Under the pieces are notes generated by a model. It searched no databases. It was not told the DNA's origin and worked only from the letters and a program-made list of their open reading frames with translations. Below are positions 54,918-63,697 of a stretch of 64,000 nucleotides of DNA, one piece after another (within the stretch, counting starts at the first letter, position 1; every line of letters begins with the position of its first letter). A program made the translations under genes and the position numbers. Origin of the DNA: Devosia sp. Root635 (GTDB lineage: Bacteria > Pseudomonadota > Alphaproteobacteria > Rhizobiales > Devosiaceae); contig NZ_LMGZ01000019.1 of assembly GCF_001427605.1 (NCBI RefSeq), positions 248,001-312,000 on the forward strand. Reading direction: 5' to 3'.

Positions 54918-56261
54918 ATGCAGCTCAAACCCAACGCCTATCGCCTCAACGAGACCGTCCGGGGCGTCGAGACGATGACCCGCTTTGCCTTGGCCGTGCT
55001 GGCTTTGGCTTCCGGCGTCTATACCTATCTCGGCGTGCGCGGCCTGCTCGATGGCTCGGCCAGCTTCGTCTTCTTCGCGGCGGTGATCTATTCGGCCGCC
55101 GTATCGGTGGCCATCTATGCCTTCTGGAGCTTCATGCTGCGCTTTGTGCCGCTGGTGACGTCAGGCGTGCAGCGCATCGCGCTCTTCCTCACCATGGCGG
55201 TCGGTTGCGCCATGATCATTGCCATGTCGAGCTGGCTGAATGCGGCGGCTTTGGCCGGTTCGGCCGCGCTGGAACAGCATATGGCGGTGACATTGCAGGG
55301 CTATGCCGAGGACCTGGACCAGGCCCATGCCAATGCGCTGGCCAGCCAGAGCCTGCTGCCCGACGTGGAGCGCGCCGCCGAGCGCTTTGCCGGGCTGGCG
55401 GCCGACGAGCGCGAAAGCGGCGCGCTGACCGGCACCACCGGATCGGGCAGCGTGGTGCAGTTGCTCACCCAGATGAGCACGCAGATGAGCCAGCTTGCCG
55501 CCACCATTACCGGCAGTCGTGACGAGGTGGCCCTGCTGTTCGAACAGGGTTCGGCCCGGCTGGCCACGATGCGCGAACTGGTTTCGACCCCCGGCGCCAT
55601 CGAGCCCCGCGCCGACAGCTTCCAGGCCGAGGCGGTACAGCTTTCCGCCGTTATTGCCGCCCTGCAGCAGACCGATGTCGCCGCTTCGGTGAAGCGCGCT
55701 TCGGCCGATCTTTCGGCAGGTTTCATCGCCCCGGTGGCCGATGGCCGCTCCGGCGATCTCGCCAGCCGCCAGGACCAGGTGATGGAGACCGTGCGCGCCT
55801 CGGTCGCCGCGCAATCGGCGGCCCTGACCGCGGCGGCCGACGAAATTCTCGTCACCCCGGCCGTCGAGCAGCGCCGCTTCGTGCCGCTGTCCAGCGCCGA
55901 GGCCGTCTTGCGCTACTGGCAAGACTTCATTCCGAGCTGGGCCGGCGCCATCTCCATCGACCTGCTGCCGGTGGTACTTGTGCTGGTGCTGATGATCGTG
56001 CATGACGCCATGCGGCGCGACTCGGCCTCGCTGGAAGAAGCCGAGAACATCACCGCCGCCGAGATGCTGCGCGCCATGGCGCTGTTCCGCCAGATGGAAG
56101 CGGCCGGCATCGATGTGGCGACCGGTCGGCCCCGCGCCGAGCCCGATCCCATGGTGCCCGAACCGGCGGAGGAAGTGGCCGAAGCGCCGGTCGAGGATGG
56201 CAAGGTAACCCCCATCGATGCGGCGCAGCACAAGCGCACCGATACGACCCGCCCGGCATGA
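54918..56261 (+). CDS. Polytopic membrane protein with long non-cytoplasmic helical region, unknown function
   Basis: 447 residues. There are three closely spaced helices at about 21-42, 50-76 and 84-106. A long helical, Ala/Gln-rich region follows (about 120-335) with alternating coiled-coil character ('LTQMSTQMSQLAATITG'), then a fourth helix near 350-368 ('IDLLPVVLVLVLMIVHDAMR') and a charged cytosolic tail. The architecture recalls sensor-like proteins without a recognisable output domain. Its stop overlaps the ClpP-fold gene by ATGA, implying joint function. No family recognised. Confidence 0.82.
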   Translation: MQLKPNAYRLNETVRGVETMTRFALAVLALASGVYTYLGVRGLLDGSASFVFFAAVIYSAAVSVAIYAFWSFMLRFVPLVTSGVQRIALFLTMAVGCAMIIAMSSWLNAAALAGSAALEQHMAVTLQGYAEDLDQAHANALASQSLLPDVERAAERFAGLAADERESGALTGTTGSGSVVQLLTQMSTQMSQLAATITGSRDEVALLFEQGSARLATMRELVSTPGAIEPRADSFQAEAVQLSAVIAALQQTDVAASVKRASADLSAGFIAPVADGRSGDLASRQDQVMETVRASVAAQSAALTAAADEILVTPAVEQRRFVPLSSAEAVLRYWQDFIPSWAGAISIDLLPVVLVLVLMIVHDAMRRDSASLEEAENITAAEMLRAMALFRQMEAAGIDVATGRPRAEPDPMVPEPAEEVAEAPVEDGKVTPIDAAQHKRTDTTRPA

Positions 56262-57076
56262 AGACCGAGGCCAATGCCCGTGTGGCCAGTGAAAGCGGTT
56301 CACTCTACCAGCGGACGGTCGGCGCCATTGCGAGCGTCGAGGATGGCGCCATCCTGCGGGTGGCGTTTTTCGCCCTGCTGGCCGGCACGGCCTCGGTGCT
56401 CTATGTCGATTTTCGCGAACTGACCGCCAATGAGGGCGCGGCTTTGGCCATGCCCATGCGGCCCATCCTGCCGCCTTACGATCCGGCGGGGCCCGATGAC
56501 GCCAATGCGCCGAATGTAACCACCAGCCCCGAAGTGCTTGAACAGCCGCTGGAAATCGCCCTGGCGCCCGGTGGAGAACTGCGCCTCACCGGCTCGATCG
56601 ACCTCGGTTCGGCCACCCGCTTTGCCGCCGAGATTGCGGCGCGCGGCGAATACGCCCAGACTGTGGTTCTCGATTCGCCCGGAGGATCGGTCGTGGATGC
56701 ACTCGCCATAGGCAGTCTGATCCATGAAAAGGGCCTTGCCACCAAGGTCGCTGCCGGCTCGCTTTGCGCCTCGTCCTGCCCCATCATCTTCGCCTCCGGC
56801 GCCAGGCGCATCGCCGGCGCTGAATCCGCCATCGGCGTCCACCAGATCTATGCCGCCGCGCTTTCGGGCGATCCGCAGAACGCCCTGCGCGTGGCCGGCA
56901 CGGCCATGAGCGACGCGCAATCGACCACGGCCGAGATCATCAGCCACCTGACGAAAACAGGGGTCGACCCAGCGCTCTGGCTGCATGCGCTGCAAACCCC
57001 GCCGGACCGGCTCTATTACTTCAGCCCCGAGGAGATGACGCGTCTCAACCTTGTCACCGAACTGGACGACAATTGA
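56258..57076 (+). CDS. ClpP/crotonase-fold periplasmic-type protein (COG3904-like)
   Basis: 272 residues. One membrane segment at about 32-50 anchors the protein, with the rest outside the cytoplasm. The ClpP-like fold is visible in 'VVLDSPGGSVVDALAIGSLI' (136-155), then 'GSLCASSCPIIFASGARR' where Ser172 (between Cys170 and Cys174) is the expected nucleophile, and 'AIGVHQIYAA' with His195. These match the secreted COG3904-type group. It may be a serine protease, and the neighbouring Cys pair could form a disulfide. It is translationally coupled to the upstream membrane protein. Confidence 0.85.
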   Translation: MKTEANARVASESGSLYQRTVGAIASVEDGAILRVAFFALLAGTASVLYVDFRELTANEGAALAMPMRPILPPYDPAGPDDANAPNVTTSPEVLEQPLEIALAPGGELRLTGSIDLGSATRFAAEIAARGEYAQTVVLDSPGGSVVDALAIGSLIHEKGLATKVAAGSLCASSCPIIFASGARRIAGAESAIGVHQIYAAALSGDPQNALRVAGTAMSDAQSTTAEIISHLTKTGVDPALWLHALQTPPDRLYYFSPEEMTRLNLVTELDDN

Positions 57077-57152
57077 TCCCGAAAACGGGGAACCGGTGGA
57101 GGACCGGGCTCGTTTTGTGAGGTTAGCAACCATATTTTGGAGGGGAGGCCAC

Positions 57153-57443
57153 ATGACCCAGATTCACACGCTCACGCGCCATCGCGACATCCAGAACTGG
57201 GTGACCGACCGGCACGGCATTCCGGCGATCGCGCGGGTGCGCAACAGCTTCGGCGAGGAACGCGCCCAGCTCAAGTTGAGCTTTCAGCGGCGCCTGAAAC
57301 GGCAGATCGAAAGCCAGGATGACGGCATGAGCCCCTGCTCATGGACCGCCTGGCTGGCCGAACTCGACCGCCAGCAACTGGCACTGAAAGTCGATCTGGC
57401 GGCGGACGACTTTGAACTGGTGGACCGCAGCCAGGCGAATTGA
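57153..57443 (+). CDS. Small hypothetical protein (96 residues), conserved type
   Basis: It starts 'MTQIHTLTRHRDIQNWVTDR' with an excellent ribosome site (GGAGGGGAGG). It is mostly polar, with 'AIARVRNSFGEERAQLKLSF' and 'SPCSWTAWLAELDRQQLALK'. No signal peptide or membrane segment. Family unknown. It lies 76 bases after the ClpP-fold gene and may be in the same transcript, which would end at the 57480 hairpin. Confidence 0.8.
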   Translation: MTQIHTLTRHRDIQNWVTDRHGIPAIARVRNSFGEERAQLKLSFQRRLKRQIESQDDGMSPCSWTAWLAELDRQQLALKVDLAADDFELVDRSQAN

Positions 57444-57479
57444 GTTGGTAGCGAAGCCCCCTATTTGACCCACCCACAG

Positions 57480-57512
57480 TCGCCTCCCGCGGATCAAGTC
57501 CGCGGGAGGCGA
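57480..57512. terminator. Strong stem-loop after the 54918-57443 operon
   Basis: Perfect 14-base stem TCGCCTCCCGCGGA / TCCGCGGGAGGCGA around the 5-base loop TCAAG. No T-run follows on either side, so it may be a Rho-linked or mRNA-stabilising hairpin rather than a classic terminator. It lies 36 bases past the stop. Confidence 0.6.
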
Positions 57513-57618
57513 TTGTGGATGTGGAGAGATCGTGGGTGCCCGGGCACCCAACCCAAGCAGCATTGCCCAATCCCCCATCTTCTGACTCTATGCGGGTTCA
57601 CCGGAACGACCCGCCCCC

Positions 57619-58281
57619 ATGACCCGAGCCCAGATCGCCCTCGTCCTGCATGCGCTGGCGCTGATCGCGGTGCTGGCCTTCATCGTGCCGGCGCTGACCC
57701 AGGCGCTGGGCGGGCCGCGGGGATTTCTGCTGGCGCTGGTCGTCTATTGGCTGGGATTCTGCCTGCCGGTGATTTTCTTTCATGTGCGCGGGCGGCGCGG
57801 TCCGCGCCTTTATTCCGAAAAATTGGCCTGGCGTGACTGGTTCGTGCCGGGCCTGCTCCTGCTGCAGGTGGGCCTTGTCGCTCTGGTGGCTTTCGTGCCC
57901 AACACCGCGCTGCTGACCACCCATGCCGCCATGCTGGCTGGGGTGGTGGCGCTGATCAATGGACCACTGGAGGAAATCGCCTGGCGCGGCGGTTTCCTGA
58001 CCCGCTTTGCCGGGCGGCCCCGATTGGGCTTTGCCCTGAGCCTCGTGCTGTTCACCGCCTGGCACGTGCCGTTGACGCTAAGTCACGGCATCGTCTTTGA
58101 CGGCGGCTGGCTCTATCTCGTCGGCGGCGCGGCGGCCCTGGGCCTTACCTGGAGCTGGATCGCCTGGCGCACCGGCTCCGTATTCTGGGCCGCCTTGGCC
58201 CATGTGCTGACCAACGCCATCACCTTCTGGGTGCTGTTCGATCATAACGGCTTCGTGCAGGCCCTCGGCTACCAGCCGTAA
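57619..58281 (+). CDS. CPBP family intramembrane metalloprotease-like protein
   Basis: 220 residues with about six to eight membrane helices. The CPBP/Abi motifs are complete: Glu118-Glu119 with Arg123 ('EEIAWRGGFL'), His149 ('FTAWHVPL'), and His195 with Asn199 ('LAHVLTNAI'). Related proteins process prenylated or small peptides in the membrane. Its end overlaps the convergent Rnk-like gene by 13 bases. Confidence 0.9.
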   Translation: MTRAQIALVLHALALIAVLAFIVPALTQALGGPRGFLLALVVYWLGFCLPVIFFHVRGRRGPRLYSEKLAWRDWFVPGLLLLQVGLVALVAFVPNTALLTTHAAMLAGVVALINGPLEEIAWRGGFLTRFAGRPRLGFALSLVLFTAWHVPLTLSHGIVFDGGWLYLVGGAAALGLTWSWIAWRTGSVFWAALAHVLTNAITFWVLFDHNGFVQALGYQP

Positions 58282-58685
58282 TCGAGCACGGTCAGCGTGC
58301 GGGTACGGCCGTCATCGAGCCATTCGATGGATGAATTGCGGCGCATGCCGATCAGTGCCGCGCCGACCGGGCCCAGGATCGGCACACTGCCTTTCTCGCC
58401 GAAGGCACGGTTGGGATAGATCAAACGCCCGATCCGCGTCAGCGGCTCCTCGTCCAGCCGGAACATGACGCGCTGGCCCATGGAAACCCCAGCCGGATCC
58501 CAGGGCTGGCAGACCTCCGCCCGGTTCAGCTCGCGCTCCAGATAGGCCGAGACATAGGGCATGGTCATGCTGACCCGCTCGGCGAGCAACATGACACGAT
58601 TATAATCGTCGGAATTGACCAGGATTTCGGGCAGCGGCTGCGAGGGGAACACGTCTGGGCTCATCGGTTCGTCATATTCTGACAT
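58269..58685 (-). CDS. Rnk-like nucleoside diphosphate kinase regulator (GreA/GreB C-terminal fold)
   Basis: 138 residues. The N-terminal helical part has 'PEILVNSDDYNRVMLLAERV'. The C-terminal FKBP-like fold has 'VSMGQRVMFRLDEEPLTRIG' and 'VPILGPVGAALIGMRRNSSI'. It lacks the long GreA coiled coil, so it fits Rnk rather than GreA. It is expected to bind RNA polymerase near the secondary channel. Confidence 0.88.
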   Translation of the reverse strand: MSEYDEPMSPDVFPSQPLPEILVNSDDYNRVMLLAERVSMTMPYVSAYLERELNRAEVCQPWDPAGVSMGQRVMFRLDEEPLTRIGRLIYPNRAFGEKGSVPILGPVGAALIGMRRNSSIEWLDDGRTRTLTVLDYGW

Positions 58686-58787
58686 TGCTGAGGGAAAAAT
58701 GCACCGTCAATAGGCGTTTGGCATCAAATCTATGCAATTTGCGTCAGCTTTATTGACCTAAGCCCGCCGTCATGGCAAATCTGTGCC

Positions 58788-58799
58788 GCATAATTATGC
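58788..58799. promoter_or_regulatory. Palindrome upstream of the Glu/Leu dehydrogenase gene, candidate operator
   Basis: GCATAATTATGC, a perfect 12-base palindrome in an AT-richer stretch, 34 bases before the start. A looser GCAT/ATGC repeat lies at 58721-58735. This would suit an Lrp/AsnC-type or similar dimeric regulator, but that is inference. Confidence 0.35.
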
Positions 58800-58832
58800 G
58801 CTATGCACAATTTCTGGACATAAAGGCCAACC

Positions 58833-60098
58833 ATGACCGACGACACCCTGCTTGACCGCGCCTTGATCCGCCTCGAAGAGGCCGCCAGCCACCTCCAGAT
58901 CGACCAGGATGTCATCGAGAAGCTCAAATATCCGCGCGAGACCACCAAGACGCGGCTGCTGATCCGCATGGATGACGGCTCGCGCAAATCGTTCCTGGCC
59001 TGGCGCTGCCGCTATGACGACACGCGCGGCCCCACCAAGGGCGGCATCCGCTTCCATCCCGATAGCTCCATCGAGGAAGTCGAGACGCTCGCCTTCTGGA
59101 TGACCTTCAAATGCGCCGTGATGAACCTGCCCTATGGCGGCGGCAAGGGCGCCGTGCGGGTCGATCCGCATACTCTGTCCAAGACCGAGCTGGAGCGCCT
59201 GTCGCGCGCCTATATGCAGGCCTTTGCCACCACGGTCGGCCCCGACCGCGATATTCCGGCGCCCGATGTCTATACCAACGCCATGATCATGGGCTGGATG
59301 GCCGACGAATATAACCAGATCACCGGCTCGGTTTCCCCCGCCGTCATCACCGGCAAGCCCATCGCCCTGGGCGGCTCGCTGGGCCGCACCGACGCCACCG
59401 CGCGCGGCGGCTTCTATCTGGTGCGCCACCTGGCGCAGGAACTGGGCCTCTCCGGTTCGCGCACCGTCGCCATCCAGGGCTTCGGCAATGCCGGCCAGTA
59501 TTTCGCCCAGCTGGCCGATGAGGATGGCAATAAAATTGTCGCTGTCTCCGACTCCACCGGCGCCATCCACAAGCCCGATGGGCTGGATGTGGCCCAACTG
59601 ATCGCTGGCAAGACTGCCGGCCGGCGCGTGGCCGACATGGCTGCCGAACTGGGCGCTACGGTCATTCCGTCCGACGACCTCATCGCGGTCGATGCCGAAT
59701 TGCTGGTGCCGGCGGCTTTGGAAGAGATGATCACGGCGGACAATGCCGCTTCGATCAAGGCCAAGGTGGTGTTGGAACTGGCCAATGGCCCGGTGACCGC
59801 GGAAGCCGACAAGATCCTCACCGACAAGGGCATCATCGTGCTGCCCGATATCCTGGCCAATGCCGGCGGCGTCACCGTGTCCTATTTCGAATGGGTGCAG
59901 AACCGGCAGGGCTTCTACTGGGACCTCGAGGAAATCCACGCCCGCCTCAAGAAGATGATGGAACGCGAAGGCCGCGCCGTCTGGGCCATCGCCCAGGACC
60001 GCGGCGTCTCGGTCCGCTCGGCCGCCTATATCCACGCGCTGGGGCGTCTGGCCACCGCCATCGAGGCGCATGGCACCCAGCCCTTCTTTGCGGGTTAG
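58833..60098 (+). CDS. Glu/Leu/Phe/Val dehydrogenase (probable glutamate dehydrogenase)
   Basis: 421 residues. Residues 'MDDGSRKSFLAWRCRYDDTR' and 'GPTKGGIRFHPDSS' form the substrate domain; 'MNLPYGGGKGAVRVDP' contains the catalytic Lys. The Rossmann domain has 'TVAIQGFGNAGQYFAQLADE'. The length and motifs fit hexameric NAD-type glutamate dehydrogenase, though leucine or other specificity cannot be excluded. The promoter region contains palindrome 58788. Confidence 0.94.
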   Translation: MTDDTLLDRALIRLEEAASHLQIDQDVIEKLKYPRETTKTRLLIRMDDGSRKSFLAWRCRYDDTRGPTKGGIRFHPDSSIEEVETLAFWMTFKCAVMNLPYGGGKGAVRVDPHTLSKTELERLSRAYMQAFATTVGPDRDIPAPDVYTNAMIMGWMADEYNQITGSVSPAVITGKPIALGGSLGRTDATARGGFYLVRHLAQELGLSGSRTVAIQGFGNAGQYFAQLADEDGNKIVAVSDSTGAIHKPDGLDVAQLIAGKTAGRRVADMAAELGATVIPSDDLIAVDAELLVPAALEEMITADNAASIKAKVVLELANGPVTAEADKILTDKGIIVLPDILANAGGVTVSYFEWVQNRQGFYWDLEEIHARLKKMMEREGRAVWAIAQDRGVSVRSAAYIHALGRLATAIEAHGTQPFFAG

Positions 60099-60130
60099 AA
60101 TCGTACTACCTCCCCACACCACCGGGCGGC

Positions 60131-60238
60131 ACCTCCCCCTTGACGGGGGAGGTTGGGAGGGGGTGTTGAGAGCCCCGATATCCGGGCTAAACACCCCCCA
60201 CCCTTGATCCCTCCCCGCAAGGGGGAGGGTGTCGACTG
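60131..60238. repeat. Palindromic intergenic repeat, family D copy 2
   Basis: ACCTCCCCCTTGACGGGGGA, then GGGTGTTGAGAGCCCCGATA, CACCCTTGATCCCTCCCC-GCAA-GGGGGAGGGTG and GTCGACTG. Shares the central block with 40538-40619. It lies between the dehydrogenase and leuB. Confidence 0.85.
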
Positions 60239-60351
60239 GGACAGAGTGGTCCAATAGTCTTCCATTTGCGACAGCCCTGCCCTTGCGCGCCGGGCAGGAA
60301 TCCCGCTATGTGCGCGGCAAAGGCGTAACCACCAGTACGGCGAGGACTTCC

Positions 60352-61452
60352 ATGGCCACCCATTCCCTATTCCTGCTGCCCGGCGACGGCATCGGCACCG
60401 AGATCATGCTCGAGGTGGAAAAGCTGATCGCCTGGACCAATGCCGAACAGCTCACCGATTTCTCGACCGATTCCGGCCTGGCCGGCGGTTCGGCCTATGA
60501 CAAATACCAGGTCGCCATCACCGACGAGGACACCGAAAAGGCCAAGGCTGCCGATGCGGTGATCTTCGGCGCCGTGGGCGGGCCGAAATGGGACGATGTG
60601 CCCTATGAGCACCGCCCGGAAGCCGCCCTGCTGCGCCTGCGCAAGGAGATGGCCGTGTTCGCCAACCTGCGCCCCGCCATCTGCTACCCGGCTTTGGCCG
60701 ACGCCTCCTCGCTCAAGCGCGAACTGGTGGAAGGCCTCGATATCCTGATCGTGCGCGAGCTGACCGGCGGCGTCTATTTCGGCGAACCCAAGACCATTGC
60801 CGATCTGGAAAATGGCCAGAAGCGTGCCGTCGATACCCAGGTCTACGAAACCTATGAAATCGACCGCATCGCCCGTGTCGCCTTCGACCTGGCCCGTACC
60901 CGCAACAACAAGGTGCATTCGGCCGACAAGAAGAATGTCATGAAGTCGGGCGTGTTGTGGGACGAAGTGGTCAAGGGCGTCGGCAAGGACTATGCCGATG
61001 TGGAACTGCACCACATCCTGGCCGATAACGCGGCCATGCAACTGGTGCGCAATCCCAAGCAGTTCGACGTCATGGTCACCGACAACCTGTTCGGCGACAT
61101 TCTTTCGGACGTTGCCGCCATGCTGACCGGCTCGCTGGGCATGTTGCCCTCGGCCTCGCTGGGCGCTCCCGATCCGGCCACCGGTAAGCGCAAGGCCTTC
61201 TACGAACCGGTGCACGGCTCGGCCCCCGACATCGCCGGCAAGGGCATCGCCAACCCCATCGCCATGATCGCCTCGGTCGCCATGGCCCTGCGCTACAGCT
61301 TCGGCATGATCGAGCTGGCAACCAGGATCGAAAACGCCATCTCGGCCGTCCTCAGCGATGGCCTGCGCACCGGCGACATCGCCCAGGACAACCGCAAGAC
61401 GGTGGGCACGGAAGAAATGGGCGCGGCGATTCTGGGTAAGCTGAAGGCCTAA
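60352..61452 (+). CDS. leuB: 3-isopropylmalate dehydrogenase
   Basis: 366 residues from the ATG at 60352 (CGAGGAC upstream); earlier in-frame starts overlap the repeat. '[20 protein letters not shown]' at the start, the IPMDH loop '[20 protein letters not shown]', '[17 protein letters not shown]', and the metal/NAD region '[20 protein letters not shown]' with '[18 protein letters not shown]'. Third step of leucine synthesis. Not linked to leuC or leuD. Confidence 0.97.
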   Translation: MATHSLFLLPGDGIGTEIMLEVEKLIAWTNAEQLTDFSTDSGLAGGSAYDKYQVAITDEDTEKAKAADAVIFGAVGGPKWDDVPYEHRPEAALLRLRKEMAVFANLRPAICYPALADASSLKRELVEGLDILIVRELTGGVYFGEPKTIADLENGQKRAVDTQVYETYEIDRIARVAFDLARTRNNKVHSADKKNVMKSGVLWDEVVKGVGKDYADVELHHILADNAAMQLVRNPKQFDVMVTDNLFGDILSDVAAMLTGSLGMLPSASLGAPDPATGKRKAFYEPVHGSAPDIAGKGIANPIAMIASVAMALRYSFGMIELATRIENAISAVLSDGLRTGDIAQDNRKTVGTEEMGAAILGKLKA

Positions 61453-61460
61453 AACCCCTC

Positions 61461-61566
61461 AGTCGACACCTTCCCCCTTGCGGGGAGGGATCAAGGGTGG
61501 GGGCGGTTGGCCCCAATATCCATCGTGGCTCTCGACACCCCTCCTAGCCTCCCCCGTCAGGGGGCG
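61461..61566. repeat. Palindromic intergenic repeat, family D copy 3 (inverted)
   Basis: AGTCGACACCTTCCCCCTTG and CGGGGAGGGATCAAGGGTGG, then TCGACACCCCTCCTAGCCT and CCCCCGTCAGGGGG. This is the reverse orientation of 60131-60238, so leuB is bracketed by inverted copies of one element. Confidence 0.82.
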
Positions 61567-61600
61567 GTACCGCGCAGTGGCTGTGACGACATCGCACCCA

Positions 61601-61638
61601 AAAACAAAAAAGCCCCGGCGCTCGCGCACCGGGGCTTT
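61601..61638 (-). terminator. Rho-independent terminator of ffh-rpsP
   Basis: On the minus strand, AAGCCCCGG and CCGGGGCTT form a 9-base stem around a 9-10 base loop, followed by TTTTTTGTTTTT. It begins about 20 bases past the rpsP stop. Confidence 0.92.
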
Positions 61639-61657
61639 CGTATTTTCGGCGCCGGAC

Positions 61658-62083
61658 TTATTCGGCGGTGGTTTCCGCAGCAGCTTCCTCGGCCGGAGCT
61701 TCCTCGGCCGGAGCTTCCTTGGGTGCGTTCTTGGCTTCTTCCACGGCGGCGGCCTTGGCAGCGCGCTCATCGGCGCGGGCCACGGCCTTTTCGCCCGGCT
61801 TGGCCTTGTTGGGGTTGTTGCGGACATCGCGCTTGGCAACGCCGGCTGCGTCGAGGAAACGCAGCACGCGGTCGGTCGGCTGTGCGCCAACGTCAAGCCA
61901 GTGCTTGGCCCGCTCGGCGTTCAGAACGACGCGGTTTTCAGCATCCTTGGCGAGCAGCGGGTTGAAGGAACCCAGGGTTTCGATGAAACGACCATCGCGG
62001 GGCGAGCGGGCATCGGCGACAACGATGTGGTAGAATGGGCGCTTCTTGGTGCCACCACGGGAAAGACGGAGCTTGAGGGCCAT
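61658..62083 (-). CDS. rpsP: 30S ribosomal protein S16 with C-terminal acidic/Ala extension
   Basis: 141 residues; the core is the first ~80 ('[20 protein letters not shown]', '[11 protein letters not shown]'). The tail from about 100 on is Ala/Glu/Lys-rich and contains two exact 15-base repeats (61685-61699 and 61700-61714) encoding APAEE units. Such tails are common in Hyphomicrobiales S16. Thirty bases downstream of ffh. rimM and trmD, which usually follow, are not here. Confidence 0.97.
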   Translation of the reverse strand: MALKLRLSRGGTKKRPFYHIVVADARSPRDGRFIETLGSFNPLLAKDAENRVVLNAERAKHWLDVGAQPTDRVLRFLDAAGVAKRDVRNNPNKAKPGEKAVARADERAAKAAAVEEAKNAPKEAPAEEAPAEEAAAETTAE

Positions 62084-62113
62084 TTTGGGATCCTTGAGTT
62101 TAGATTGAAACGA

Positions 62114-63697
62114 CTATTTCTTCTTGCCCAGGCCAGGAAGGCCGGGGAAACGGGGAGCGCCACCGAGACCGGGAAGCCCGGTGCCGGAGGACTTGAACAG
62201 GGCGCCGACATCGTTGGGCAGCTTTTCGGCGAGCTGGGGGGTCTGCACCGAAGGCAGGCCCTTGAGCTGGTTGGGATCGATGCCGGCCTGGCGGGCCATC
62301 TGCTCAAGCTGGGCCGGGTCCATCTTGGACATGTCGGGCATGCCGCCGAGCATATTGCCCATCTTGCCGCCGAACATGCCGCCCAGCGCACCCATGCCAC
62401 CCTTGCCGACCTTCTTCATCATGTCGGCCATCTGGCGGTGCTGCTTGGCCAGCTTGTTGATCTCGGAAACCTCGACACCGGCGCCGGCGGCGACGCGCTT
62501 GCGGCGGCTGGCATTGAGCAGGTCGGGATTGGCGCGCTCTTTCTTCGTCATCGAATTGATGATGGCGATCTGGCGATCGAACACCTTCTCGTCGACTTTG
62601 GAATTGGCCATGGCCTTCTTGAGCTGGCCGGCGCCGGGCAGCATACCCATGAGCCCGCCCATGCCGCCCATCTTCTTCATCTGGATAAGCTGGCCACGCA
62701 AATCCTCGAGGTCGAAGGAGCCCTTCTTGAGCTTCTTGGCCATCTTCTGCGCGTCTTCGGCAGAGACGTGCTCGGCGGCTTTTTCGACCAGCGAGACAAT
62801 GTCGCCCATGCCCAGGATGCGGTCGGCGATACGCGAGGGATGAAAATCCTCCAGCGCATCCATCTTTTCGCCGACGCCGATCAGCTTGATCGGCTTGCCG
62901 GTGGCCGCGCGCATGGAAAGCGCCGCGCCGCCACGGCCATCGCCATCGACACGCGTCAGCACGATGCCGGTGACATCGAGCCGGCTGTCGAAGCTGCGCG
63001 CGACGTTGATGGCGTCCTGGCCGGTCAGCGCATCGACCACCAGCAGGATTTCATGCGGGCTGGCGATGGCCTTGATCTCGGCCGTTTCGGCCATCAGCTC
63101 TTCGTCGATATGGGTGCGTCCGGCCGTATCGAGAATGAGCACGTCATAGCCGCCCAGACGTCCCTCGCGCTCGGCACGGCGGGCGATCTGCACCGGGGTT
63201 TCCGATGTGACGATGGGCAATGTATCGACGCCGACCTGCTCGCCCAGCACCCGAAGCTGCTCCATGGCGGCCGGACGGCGGGTATCGAGCGAGGCGAGCA
63301 GAACCTTCTTCTTGTTCCGCTCGGTCAGCCGCTTGGCGATCTTGGCGGTGGTGGTGGTCTTGCCCGAACCTTGCAGGCCCACCATCAGCAGCGTCACCGG
63401 CGCCTTGGCATTGAGATCGATGGTAACGGCATCGGAGCCCAGTACGGCAACCAGCTCGTCATGGACGATCTTGACCACCTGCTGGCCCGGCGTCACCGAG
63501 CGGGTGACTTCGGCGCCGACGGCGCGCTCCTTGACCTGCTCGACAAAGGCCCGGACCACTTCGAGCGACACGTCGGCCTCGATCAGCGCCCGGCGGATTT
63601 CGCGCATGGCGGCATCGACATCGGCCGCATTCAGCGCGCCCCGGCCACGAAGCCCATCGAAGATTTTGCCAAGCCGGTCTGAAAGGCTCTCGAACAT
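62114..63697 (-). CDS. ffh: Signal recognition particle protein Ffh (SRP54)
   Basis: 527 residues. N domain (1-90), G domain with 'VGLQGSGKTTTTAKIAKRL' near 105-123, 'LDTAGRTHIDEELM', 'TRVDGDGRGGAALSM', and a Met-rich M domain ('MKKMGGMGGLMGMLPGAG', 'MADMMKKVGKGGMGALGGM'). It targets nascent membrane proteins with 4.5S RNA and FtsY. The M-domain tail is long and Gly/Met-rich. Upstream region 63698-63908 carries the promoter. Confidence 0.98.
   Translation of the reverse strand: MFESLSDRLGKIFDGLRGRGALNAADVDAAMREIRRALIEADVSLEVVRAFVEQVKERAVGAEVTRSVTPGQQVVKIVHDELVAVLGSDAVTIDLNAKAPVTLLMVGLQGSGKTTTTAKIAKRLTERNKKKVLLASLDTRRPAAMEQLRVLGEQVGVDTLPIVTSETPVQIARRAEREGRLGGYDVLILDTAGRTHIDEELMAETAEIKAIASPHEILLVVDALTGQDAINVARSFDSRLDVTGIVLTRVDGDGRGGAALSMRAATGKPIKLIGVGEKMDALEDFHPSRIADRILGMGDIVSLVEKAAEHVSAEDAQKMAKKLKKGSFDLEDLRGQLIQMKKMGGMGGLMGMLPGAGQLKKAMANSKVDEKVFDRQIAIINSMTKKERANPDLLNASRRKRVAAGAGVEVSEINKLAKQHRQMADMMKKVGKGGMGALGGMFGGKMGNMLGGMPDMSKMDPAQLEQMARQAGIDPNQLKGLPSVQTPQLAEKLPNDVGALFKSSGTGLPGLGGAPRFPGLPGLGKKK

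Noticed and set aside
61478..63682. A 734-codon plus-strand frame opposite rpsP and ffh
   Set aside because: Antisense shadow across two certain genes and a terminator, with His/Gly/Leu-rich antisense composition.
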